Counted from the first letter of the stretch, positions 20,691-29,886 are shown. The stretch: DNA of 64,000 nt from Lithodes maja (GCA_037953745.1 JBAKBP010000707.1:124001-188000); one strand, 5' to 3'. Notes: generated by a model not told the origin, from the letters alone. Numbers and translations are program-made.

Positions 20691-20740
20691 GATCCCTGGT
20701 CTTCCCCCCTTGTCCCTCGTTCTTTTCCTTTGTTTTATGT

Positions 20741-21116
20741 GACAAAGGGGGGGGGGGGGGGAGTGTACGGGTTTGCAACACTGGATTACAAGTTTGGGAT
20801 TATGTTATATGTATACAGTACATAAGTGTTTTTGCCACATTGAAAATTGTGTTTTGTTCTTGTGTTCAGTGTTTTTGTTGGTTTTTGAAGAAAAGGGTTT
20901 TGGGTACAGTACCTTTTTGGTTTCAGACAAGTCTATGTTTTTGCATTACTATGAATGACGGGCATGTGTTAAAACTGTTCTTTTTAGCTACTCCTCAGTT
21001 TTTCACTCTTTTATTAGACTCTCTTGTTTAAATTGTGTCTTTGTCATTCATACTTTTGTTTTATGCATTGGTTTTTGGTAGGTTGGGCTTGGATGTCCTC
21101 CTCCTATTTGTTATGC
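20741..21116 (+). other. 3' non-coding region of DIRS element P
   Basis: Begins with a run of fifteen G (20747-20761) and then has ordinary A content and no gene. The transition from A-poor to A-normal falls at this G run. The TG/GT-rich sequence that follows leads to the ICR. Confidence 0.6.
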
Positions 21117-21230
21117 AGCCTTGACGTTGGATTTGCCAAGACTACTAACAAATTGGGAGGTTTGACGTACCTCCCAACCTACCAAATAGGAAAACCTACT
21201 ATTTGGTAGTAGTCTTGGAAAATCCAACGT
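21117..21230 (+). repeat. Internal complementary region (ICR) of DIRS element P
   Basis: Bases 21117-21153 are complementary to the left end and 21152-21230 to the right end of the element, as if copied from the junction of a closed circle. In DIRS1 the ICR templates completion of the ends during circle formation. The match is essentially perfect over 114 bases. Confidence 0.9.
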
Positions 21231-21292
21231 ACATAATACCCTCCCTCACGCCGGACCCCTGCCCATCCGCGTTCTTCTGCTGACGTGAGATG

Positions 21293-21588
21293 TGATAACA
21301 AGAGAGGGTCGCTCATGCGCACGTTCGACAGGGATCGGCGCATGACGGAACACGGGATGGGCCTTGAGCGGTAACTAAGGTAAACCCCTTTTTCTTCTCT
21401 TCTAATGCTTTTTTCACCTTCGGTGGTAGTTTTGGTTAATGTACAACGTCTCCTAGAGCAAGATAAGGAGTAGACTCTAGACGTTTTCTTTTTAACCGCG
21501 GTTGGAATGACGACATAGCAGTCAAAATAGACAAGTCGTCATTGCAATTAGGTTAATAGCCTTGACGTTGGATTTTCCAAGACTACTA
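21293..21588 (-). repeat. Right inverted terminal repeat of DIRS element P
   Basis: Inverted copy of 13449-13744. Beyond it, 21589-21643 forms the right extremity that is complementary to the ICR. Confidence 0.9.
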
Positions 21589-21643
21589 CCAAATAGTAGG
21601 TTTTCCTATTTGGTAGGTTGGGAGGTACGTCAAACCTCCCAAT

Positions 21644-22019
21644 CTCTGCCATACCCATAGCTTACTCTGACTGTTCCTTTAACTTATATATTTTCTAGAT
21701 CTCAAGTGACGGCGTCTCTAACGTGGATTGACCTCCCAATCTACCAAGATTGGGAGCCAAAGCGTCACATTTTTCCCTTGCCCCTCAACACTCTCTTCAT
21801 AATTGCTGAGGGACACAGGGCCCTGGGTGGGGCTTTGGTTTCCCGGGCATTTCCGCACCCTCCTCAGCTCCCCGCCATGGAGTGGCTTCGGTCACCAAGG
21901 CTTTATTGTGGTCGGCGGGGAGGGTTCTGTGGGGGCGCTCGGTTATGGCCTTGGCCTTGCTCAGGGCCTTGGGGCTGTTCGGCCAGGCAGCTTGGGGAAC
22001 AACAACAACAACAACAACA
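21644..22019 (+). repeat. Repeat R, copy 1, lacking its 5' end, with (AAC)n tail
   Basis: Same sequence as 23035-23467 (minus) and 55545-55986 (plus), from CTCTGCCATACCCATAG to an (AAC)8 tail. It includes a perfect hairpin CTCCCAATCT-ACCA-AGATTGGGAG near 21740. The first roughly 60 bases of the family are missing at the junction with element P. R looks like a non-autonomous, LINE-mobilised short retroposon. Confidence 0.8.
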
Positions 22020-22106
22020 ACTACCACAGATCCTTCCCAAGCTGCACAATACCATCTAAATATAGCTAGAATAGACAATAACACACGTCGCTGGTACTCA
22101 GAGGGT
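22020..22106 (+). repeat. Fragment of the 209-bp TTAA MITE family
   Basis: Resembles the right half of the element at 22735-22943 (ATCCTTCCCAAG ... AGGGTTAA) and ends at a TTAA. Its left half is missing at the (AAC)n tail of repeat R. Confidence 0.5.
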
Positions 22107-22299
22107 TAATAATAATAATAAAGCAAAACAAAAGTCAAGGCACAACTTCAAGTGATAGTAGGTTTATATAATTGAAAAGAAAATGAGAAAGATTACAGAC
22201 AGCATGACTTAGAATTTTTTTCATATCATTATACTGCTCATACATACTGTACATAATTTTAAGGGAGCCCACCTCACTTTTTTTTTTCTCTTTCTCTCC

Positions 22300-22605
22300 C
22301 TCTCTCTTTGGCTTGTATCCATTCAGCCCCATTCAGCCTACTGTTTTAAGACGTTTACCCCCATCCAGGTGTCAATATTTTCCTGCTGAGCGGTAGCAAG
22401 CCAGCATATATATATATATTGTTTTGACAGCAAGCTAAATTTGTACATTTTTCGATAGAAAAATGTCTCCTGCGAAGCCGGAATTCTCCATATAATGCTA
22501 GCTCGCTATCGCTCGCCAGAAAAAATCGACACCTGGATGGGGATAAACGTCTTAAAACAGTTGGCTGAATGGGGCTGAATGGATACAAGCCAGGGAAAGA
22601 GAGAA
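22300..22605. repeat. Foldback repeat with about 70-bp arms
   Basis: The arm at about 22300-22369 (GGCTTGTATCCATTCAGCCC...) is repeated inverted at about 22535-22605. The loop contains TTTGTACATTTTTCGATAGAAAAAT, also seen at 23645 and 24625, so the segment is related to the repeats there. No gene is present from 22107 to 22734. Confidence 0.6.
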
Positions 22606-22734
22606 AAGGAGAGAAAGATAAAAAAAAAACGGTAAACCCCCTTAGAGATGGAGTGGTCCACACAGGGTATGGTTCCTGTCTCATGTTCTATAATGGCGGG
22701 GCTCCTTCTGGACTGCTTCACTTATGATAATTAA

Positions 22735-22943
22735 CCCCTTTTGTACCGGTGATGAACTTTTCATCATATTCTGGCAACTATTAAACGACTTTGTTCAACA
22801 TAGGAAGGACGTCTACTCATTAAAAGGCTACGGACTATCTCAATTCATCCTTTTACCTACCATATATCCTTCCCAAGTTTCATAAAATCGTCTAAATTTA
22901 GCTGAAATCAAATAAAAAGAACATCACCGGTACAGAAAGGGGG
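22735..22943. mobile_element. piggyBac-like MITE, 209 bp, TTAA target duplication
   Basis: Flanked by TTAA at 22731-22734 and 22944-22947. Its inverted ends begin CCCC and share TGTACCGGTGATG. TTAA duplication with C-rich ends is characteristic of piggyBac-type transposition. Non-coding. Confidence 0.7.
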
Positions 22944-23034
22944 TTAAACTACCGTACCAAATATGAAAATGGGTGAAAATGATGAACATTTTGTATTCAC
23001 TCTCCTATGTGGGGGATCAACAGAAAGGAAGGAG

Positions 23035-23467
23035 TTGTTGTTGTTGTTGTTGTTCCCCAAGCTGCCTGGCCGAACAGCCCCAAGGCCCCGAGTAAGGCCA
23101 AGGCCATAAACGAGCGACCCCACAGAACCCTCCCTGCCGACCACAATAAAGCCTGGGTGACCGAAGCCACTCCATGGCGGGGGGCTGAGAGGGTGCGTAA
23201 ACGCCCGGGAAACCAAAGCCCCACCCAGGGCCCTGTGCCCCTCAGCAATTATGAAGAGAAAGTTGAGGGGCAAAGGAATAATGTGATGCTTTAGCTTCCA
23301 ATCTTGGTAGATTGGGAGGTCAATCCATGGAAGAGACGCCGTCACTCGAGATCTAGAAAATATATAAGTAAAAGGAACAGTCAGAGTAAGCTATGGGTAT
23401 GGCAGAGATCGCTCAGGTCTCACTCTGATAGACCAGCCCATCACCAGTGATAGACCAGCCCATCACC
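23035..23467 (-). repeat. Repeat R, copy 2, apparently full length
   Basis: Minus-strand copy with the tail as (GTT)n at 23035-23053 and the doubled TGGTGATGGGCTGGTCTATCA motif at its start (about 23425-23467). Flanking AGAAAGGAG-like sequence on both sides resembles an imperfect target duplication. Confidence 0.75.
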
Positions 23468-23544
23468 AGAAAGGAGTAACTGGAAGCAAAAGGAAGGAGT
23501 AATGTACAATAATAGCAAAGGCCATTTAAAGGAGAAACTGACTG

Positions 23545-23900
23545 CTTTTTTTACCTATAAATTCATTCGTTCATAAATTCTTGGTTACCTCGCTAGACAT
23601 CCCTCAAACTTAGAAAAACATCCCCTAGACTTCCCCTCAAGATAAATTTGTACATTTTTCGATAGAAAAATTTCCCGGCCGAAGGCCGGTTCCTCTTACA
23701 ATTACAGGCTCGCTATCGCTCGCCAGGAAAACATCGACACCTAAATGGCACGATAGGTCTTAAAATGTATAACAAAATGGGACGAAAGGTCTTAAAATCA
23801 CCAAACAAATGGGCCGAACATCTAAAAATCTCAAAACTAATGGGACTAAACACGAGGGAGAAAGAGGACCAGAAAAACGACCGTCTCCCCTTAATAAATA
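23545..23900 (+). repeat. Direct repeat, copy 1 (about 350 bp)
   Basis: Diverged copy of 24520-24875. Both share TTCCTCGCTAGA-like starts, TTTGTACATTTTTCG, CCCGGCC..AGGCCGGTTCC, GCTCGCTATCGCTCGCCAGG and a series of AATGGG..GAA..CTTAAAAT units. The AGGCCGG part can form a short hairpin. Family unknown. Confidence 0.7.
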
Positions 23901-24025
23901 ATAGCCCAGTATAGTCACCAGTTCAAAGGGAAAGCAATGAAGGTAATATTATATCACGGTGCACAACAATACAAAGTTCAGCCATTTGATAATCTAATAG
24001 ACGGCTTACTTTCAGCGGACATTAA

Positions 24026-24505
24026 CCCTCCAGCCCCGGCTATGTATTATATATATATTCCTCGAAACCCGGGTGTTTTGGCCGAAAAACGTCTAGGCTA
24101 GGCTACCGTATATGTGTTAATCTGACTGCTTCCCGCATTCCCGCGCATCCCCAAGCGTAGCTGTGTTATTTACCTGTAGAATGGCATTAAGTAGAGCTCT
24201 CTAAGTCAACTGGTTGAGTTGTGATGATGATTTCATTGGAGATAACTTTATGGCCAAAACAGCCACTTTACACTACTTTTCAATACTTAACAACAACATA
24301 CAGGCACACACGAACAAGCGACGCTCTCCTTCTTGTGGCCGGAGATGCGGGGCGTCAGTCCAGCCGGCTGTTGTTTACATGCGTCGGACCGACGCCTCGC
24401 ACACGAAGCTCACAGGCTTTCAACCACTGGGCGTTCAAGAGCCCTTCCGGGTACCTGTTATATGCTTTTTTATGGGCGTTCAAGAGCCCTTCCGTGGTGA
24501 GAGGG
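24026..24505 (+). mobile_element. piggyBac-like MITE, 480 bp, copy 1
   Basis: Precisely flanked by TTAA (24022-24025 and 24506-24509); the ends CCCTC and GAGGG are inverted. An inverted copy of the same length lies at 42619-43098. Contains an internal direct repeat GGGCGTTCAAGAGCCCTTCCG. Reading frames of up to about 130 codons inside show no known domain and are not called as genes. Confidence 0.8.
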
Positions 24506-24519
24506 TTAAGGGGAGATGG

Positions 24520-24875
24520 GCCGTATTTTTGGTCTTTAATTCATTTATTCATTTATTTCTTAGTTTCCTCGCTAGAACTCGATCAAGCTTTGAGAAACAC
24601 CCCCTAGACCCCCCTTGAAGATAAATTTGTACATTTTTCGGTAGAAAAATTTCCCGGCCAAAGGCCGGTTCCTCTTAAAATTTCAGGCTCGCTATCGCTC
24701 GCCAGGAAAACATTGACATCTAAATGGCACGAAAGATCTTAAAATTGCTAACGAAATGGGGCGAAAGGTGTTAAAATCGCCCAGCTAATAGGCCGAACGT
24801 CTTATAATCTCAAAACAAATGGGGCTTAACACAAGGGAGAAAGTGGTCCAGAAAACCGGCCCATCCCCCCTTAAA
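24520..24875 (+). repeat. Direct repeat, copy 2 (about 350 bp)
   Basis: Second copy of the repeat at 23545-23900, same orientation, immediately after the 480-bp MITE. Confidence 0.7.
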
Positions 24876-26517
24876 TTGATTACTCACCTATTACCAAGAT
24901 TCTGTAGCAAATTATGTTGTTAACCCGGGGAGCGTGCCTATGGCCTGTGACTAACGTAGTTATATGCTAATTAATTACCCAATATTCTGACAGAATTTGT
25001 TATATCTACCATATAAAGCATAATTTATCTTCCATGAGCACTTATTTTACTAATATGATGAACATATGAACCTTGAAGAGTGATAAAATAAGTGGGGAAA
25101 GCATTTGGGTGGTCAAAAACGTAAATATTCACCGCCCGGTCGTATCCTCAGGCAGGTGGCGGGGAGACCTACATCCTCCCTCCACGACCTCTCTCGCCAT
25201 ACTGAAGCGAGCAGGTGAAGTCTCAGAGTTATATAAGGTCTCTTATGTAACTCGCTTGTGCTATGTAACCGCGGGAGAGAAATTCGCGTGAAGAATAACC
25301 AATAAATGATGAAAATAAGAGGAAAAATAGGTAATAATTGAGGAGGGAGGGAGGGAGGAAAAAGGTGGGGGAAGGGAGGAGAAACATGGATAAGTGGTAG
25401 GAATTACTAGAGAGGAATTATCTCACCTACTGACATATTCCTTTGTTTTGAGAGCCCCAGGGGTGTCTTGCTTCCGTGAAGCCCATCGCATTCGCTATAC
25501 ACTAACTTCCGTGAGTTCTATCGCACTTCTCGGATTAATTATGAAAACTTGGATTAATATGTTCAAAATGAAAGTACAGTCCCTCATAAAAATTCTAGAA
25601 CCTTTCGTACTTTTCTTTATGCTAGAACGACCATCTGGATTGAGTTTTGGATGCACAATAACCTGCAGTGAAAGGTGGTACAACATTTATCAAACATATC
25701 TGAAATGCTGATGAAATATTCTGAAACGTTCCCTCTAAACACATGCCCGAGTCTTGTTTTCCCTGATTCACTGTTTCAAATTTATCAATGTGTACTAACT
25801 TCTGCAGGTGAGTGTACAGTAATTTGCTTTTCATTAAATGGTGTACTGTATACGATTCTATTATTATGTAAAACTTGCAAAATAAACAAACCAAAACTGG
25901 GACGACACAAGATAAACGCAAAGGAACTAATCAAAATCGCTATGTGGAAATAACGCCTAATAAAATCAAATTTGAAATAAAAGAACACAATCCACCACAT
26001 ACGGTGTACATCACTACATGCGCAAGTTAATCTGGTTCTCAAGCAACCTAATCGCACACATAGCAATGCACTATCGTCATGTTCAAGGAATTAGTCAGTT
26101 TGGGAAGTACGGGACATTCTGGTAAATTTTACTAAATTCTGCGTGAATAAAGAAACTACAATTGGTATCAAATTTTATAATAAGGTAATTTGCAATTTGA
26201 CAAGATATCTATAATAATACAAAAAAAATACTGTACAGCACGTACAGTACTAACGATAGTGCTATCGGGTAGGTAACTGTAAGCATAGCATGCCTCAAGT
26301 GACTAACTGATGTACTGTATACAGAATTACATTCACACACCAGTATATGAAAAATAATTGCATAAAGATAAATGTGAATGGTTCACAAACTTCTATGAAT
26401 GACTACACTGGGATTCAAAAGTTTGCTGATCTAAATGAAAAAACTATGTAGGCTACATATGAGATGAATTATTATATCATGGCTGTGTTCATCTCTCCAA
26501 TCACCCTTTAAGTATTG
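24876..26517. other. Intergenic or downstream sequence with no gene found
   Basis: AT-rich sequence without a supported coding region. It includes a purine-rich stretch (25340-25385) and short TACTGTA motifs. It lies downstream of the zinc-finger exon on that gene's strand. Confidence 0.5.
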
Positions 26518-26523
26518 TTTTAT
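26518..26523 (-). terminator. Candidate polyadenylation signal AATAAA for the zinc-finger gene
   Basis: AATAAA on the minus strand about 155 bases after the stop codon of the zinc-finger exon. Position is reasonable for a short 3' UTR. Confidence 0.45.
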
Positions 26524-26674
26524 TATTTTACCTGTAGGAATATCAAATTAAGGGTTACCCTTTCTGAAATTTACATAATCTATCTCCAAGGCTGTCAATG
26601 AACTTTTCAAATCGGGTATGCTTTTCAATAATTATCACTGGTAACATTATAATTTTCACTATTCATCCAATTAC

Positions 26675-27714
26675 CTAGCAGTGGTCTAGTCTTATTTCCG
26701 GATAGAAGAGAATACTGCCGCTATGTTCAGCCCGCACATGGTCATCCAGCTCCTCCATAGACTCACAAAGTTGGCTACAAGTGCTGCACGAGTACACTTC
26801 TATAATATTCAGGTCGGGGTCTTGTTGGGGGATCAATACATGTTCGATATTTTCCAACTTGGGTAAGATGGCTGGCTCTTGACCGTGACTGTATTCTCGA
26901 GCCATACCAGGTTTATGCACCACTCTGACCACCTCCAGTAACTCATACGTGGGGTTTAGTCTGTCTGTCATCTGTAGGTCGTCTCCGTGTCGTAATCTGA
27001 TGTGTGCTGCTAAACCAGCACGACCTCTAAATGTACTGCCACATTGGTCACAGACATTATTGCAGAGTGTGTCCATTTGGGCATGGGTCTTCATGTGTGT
27101 TTGAAGGTTCCAATTATTGATGTGCGACGAGCCGCAGACTTCACACACAAAGCGTTTGTCTCGCAGGTGGACGGCGCGGTAATGGACACGCAGACGTTTC
27201 TTCTGTTTAAAGGTCATGCCACACACCTGACAGACAAATGGACGGTCAGGGAGGTGGATACGGCTGTGTTCCCGCATCTCGGAGGCCATAGTGAAAGCTT
27301 TATTGCATATCTCACAGACAAAGCCCCCAGAGTTTGTGTGGCGTGCGACGTGAGCTCGATGTGTCGATCTGAACTTGAAAGCCGCCCCACAGTCATTGCA
27401 AACAAATGGCCGATGGTGCGAGTGTGTGCGTAAGTGCAATGACAATTTGGCCTTATCCGGAGCCTTGAAGTCACAGTGTGGACAGGCGGCTTTCCGCTCA
27501 CCACCATGAACGTATATATTGTGGTACTGCAGGCTGATCTTTTGCGTGAAGGATTTATTGCAGATGGCACAACAGAAGCGCCCACCACCTCCTACGCCAG
27601 GCAAGGTGGGTGACATAGGCTGCCCTCGACAAAGATGTTTGGCACAATGATCAGCCGATGTGAACTCCCTCCGGCAGATACGGCAACTCACCTCATTGTA
27701 AACTCCGGCTTTGC
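26675..27714 (-). CDS. Terminal exon of a C2H2 zinc-finger protein (probable host gene)
   Basis: The frame encodes about 346 residues read leftward and ends with TAG at 26675. An AG acceptor (TTGTTGCAG) directly before 27714 and the absence of a convincing ATG upstream indicate a 3'-terminal exon. It contains eight C2H2 fingers with the usual C-x2-C...H-x3-5-H spacing (FCCAICNKSF, AACPHCDF, FVCNDCGAAF, FVCEICNKAF, FVCQVCGMTF, FVCEVCGSSH, NVCDQCGSTF and a separate C-terminal YSCSTC finger), plus a degenerate CRICRREF finger at the start. Several linkers approach the consensus, so DNA binding is likely. The 60-70 residues before the last finger are acidic and non-finger. Orthology is not claimed. 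This is the only convincing cellular gene in the window. Confidence 0.8.
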
Positions 27715-28170
27715 CTGCAACAAGACACCATTCAGTCAGTTTACCTCTACAGTATCAACAAAACCACTAGACATGATAAAAGTAATGGTGCTGTCGTTAT
27801 CAGAAGCTGGCAACATAAGCAATAATCATCTTCATCACTCCATCAGCTAAAGGCAACCCATTCTAAAATAGGTACCATTTGCAATATTATCTTCCTGATA
27901 AAAAATAAAAAAATAAAATAAAATAAACCTGATGCAAAACTGTAATTTTAGAACAACTACAGAACAGTACCAGATTTGTCTATGTTATTTTTATTGTTTA
28001 AACAATAACAGGAAGTACTGTAGGTAGGGGCACTAATCATCTACTTGCTGTAATGTAGTGCAATCCTGGAAACCAGGGCATGGATATTTGGATATTCAAA
28101 GATGTAAAAGCGAGGTGAAAGACATGACAAACCAACAAATTAACAGTATATACCTCCAACCCAAGAATTA
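27715..28170 (-). other. Probable intron of the zinc-finger gene
   Basis: No coding potential. The stretch before the acceptor is only weakly pyrimidine-rich. No upstream exon was identified up to the LINE fragments beyond. Confidence 0.4.
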
Positions 28171-28179
28171 GCACATTTT

Positions 28180-28430
28180 CTCCGTCTTTCTTCTACTCAA
28201 CATGAGAACTCTGGAACTCTCTCCCTGAATCAATCTCTCCTTCATCCAATGACTTAGACTGCTTTAAACTTTGTGTGTCCAGGCCTTTTGACCCCAACAT
28301 CCCTTGTTTGGCTCTCTGTCACTCTTTTGGCTTTGGGGGAGACACTCATTACAGGCAGCCTGCCTTCTGTCTACTTCATAAACATAGAACAAAAAAACAA
28401 AAACAAAATCCTAGTCCCCAATGTCATAAC
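28180..28430 (+). mobile_element. Possible LINE 3'-end fragment
   Basis: Translates, with shifts, to a WNSLPESISPSS...DCFK segment typical of the extreme C-terminus of non-LTR reverse transcriptases, followed by an A-rich tail near 28390-28410. Short and decayed; clade not determined. Confidence 0.45.
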
Positions 28431-29639
28431 TTCCACAAACTCAGTAAAACTAGACTACAGTATCATATGATGGTCAGAGGAAGATAAAGCATCATACATG
28501 TTTTGAGTATCCTGGTCCAGACTGTATAGGTCTTCATAATGTGACATGCACAAGCAGTTTCTATCCTTAGGTGGTTCATCATTTACATTACTGTACTGTA
28601 GTTAGGGTAGGTGGAACTCTTCAGCCTTAATTGCCTGCCAAACAATTTCTTGTAAGTTGATAGTCTCGTCAGGGTTGGCTATAGAAAAGGTATCCGATCA
28701 TGATAAAATGCTTCAAAACTGCCTCAGAGCAGTTCTAGCTCAACAGAAGGCCAACCCCTTCCTCGAGAGCAGTGGCTCTGCCTCACAGGGCCAATGTTTA
28801 GATCAAGGAATGCATCTTTGCTGGAATCTGTGTCAAGCCAGTTAACCAGTCATGCTTTCCTGTATCACATCAGAGTGGTTGGTCTATAGACTGGGGACAC
28901 AGTAGACCTACAGCCCTGTATTTATTTTCCAAAGCTATTTGTTAGATTCAAAGTGTAATTATTATGGATCACTTAATTTTTAAAGCATGTAAGTCATTCA
29001 TATGTCACATGTATTTACAGTATAAGTATGACTTTTACGCGGACTCATTTTTACATGAATGTACAGTATGGTTTTAAATGACAATACTGTTTATACCATG
29101 GATACTTCCACTAAACAGATACAGTTGTACAGTACTTAATTTACTGAAGATCCATGTGTTAGTTTTTTCTATCTATCTATCTATCTATCTATTGCCAGAT
29201 GCCTTACTCCCCTTATGAGGGTGGCCATACACAGAAGGCCCCCAAGCAGACCTATCCCTATAAGAGGGACAACCTATGCCAGTTTACTGAAGGACTTACA
29301 GGATTGACCACACATTTTAGGGTCTGTCTGACCTCGAGGGCCCTCTATGTATCTTTTAGTACTATTATTCTACAGTGGTGTTCGGCTAGTCCATCCACTA
29401 ACCTGCTTCACCCTTAGGTAAGCAGTACGGATTTGTATCAGGTTTACTCCCCTAAACTGGTATCCAATGGACCCGGGTTTGAATCCCAATATGTCAATGG
29501 GAAGATATTATTGGGATGGAATTTGTGCTGTACCTAGTATCAGTGCATTACCACAGCACACCGAAATGCCAACAAAAAATACCCTCATTGTTCCCTGATT
29601 AAATAGCATTGTATGAATATTCCCATATTCAAAAATATG
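28431..29639. other. Non-coding sequence with a short (TCTA)n microsatellite
   Basis: Nothing gene-like was found. About 29168-29193 is a TCTA tetranucleotide array. Short TACTGTA/TACAGTA motifs recur, as they do in much of the window. Confidence 0.5.
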
Positions 29640-29886
29640 TTACAGGGGGGCAATGCCTAGTGAGTTAATTGCTCAATAGGTGGCGTTCTGAGAGTGAGGT
29701 CCGAGTCTATGGGGGTGAGACTGTGAAGCGCAGAGGCGAGGCGGCTTCAGATATAGAGTTGCTTCGAGCCGTGAAGCTTCGCATGTCTCACTCCCTAGAC
29801 TGGAGCAAGACCTCACGGGCCTCACCGTGTTCAGCGGTTGAGTGTAAAGGCTATCAGCCTATGCCCGATAGGGAGTAGTTGGATAG

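Larger units (their letters stand above)
15150..20740 (+). other. Adenine-depleted interior of DIRS element P (gag-like region to tyrosine recombinase)
   Basis: The + strand holds about 3-5% A over most of this stretch; for example, the 60 bases from 15181 have none, and those from 16141 and 18301 have two each. T is not depleted, so the two strands are grossly asymmetric. Alignment with element M shows that substitutions fall almost only on A positions of M. Because TAA, TAG, TGA and their complements all contain A, long frames appear on both strands and in every phase here; these are compositional by-products, not genes. The part before 18060 corresponds by position to the gag-like region of DIRS elements but has no recognisable domain. 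Confidence 0.9.
13443..21643 (+). mobile_element. Complete DIRS-type tyrosine-recombinase retrotransposon (element P), hypermutated interior
   Basis: An 8.2-kb element bounded by 296-bp inverted repeats (13449-13744 and 21293-21588). Near the right end lies an internal complementary region: 21117-21153 is the exact reverse complement of the left extremity (13443-13479), and 21152-21230 is the reverse complement of the right extremity (21565-21643). The two parts overlap by the dinucleotide AT. An ICR spanning the circle junction is the hallmark of DIRS1-type elements. Between the repeats, in order, lie a gag-like region, RT, RNase H and tyrosine recombinase remnants. The left flank is viral coding sequence, but the right flank is the interior of host repeat R, so the two flanks do not match one target site. 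The interior is strongly depleted of A on the + strand. Confidence 0.9.

Noticed and set aside
15150..20740. Explanation of the low-A tract by APOBEC or ADAR editing
   Set aside because: APOBEC changes C to T (or G to A on the other strand), the opposite direction. ADAR would give A to G only, whereas A to C is the most frequent change counted.
15150..20740. Explanation by a GC-rich isochore or horizontal transfer from a GC-rich organism
   Set aside because: The bias is strand-specific (A lost, T kept), and the alignable sister copy M in the same window has normal composition.
15662..20742. Many long frames on both strands (for example 424, 533, 479 and 347 codons)
   Set aside because: They arise because A-poor DNA cannot contain stop codons. 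They overlap in all phases, and only those aligned with DIRS RT, RNase H and recombinase have any homology.
13490..21560. Inverted repeats interpreted as viral genome repeats
   Set aside because: The ICR near 21117-21230 matches both extremities, which fits DIRS terminal repeats precisely; the overlap with the viral frame is due to the insertion.
24214..24618. 134-codon frame (and its counterpart at 42536-42910)
   Set aside because: Lies mostly within the 480-bp TTAA MITE; no domain, and the two copies diverge by frame-neutral and non-neutral changes alike.
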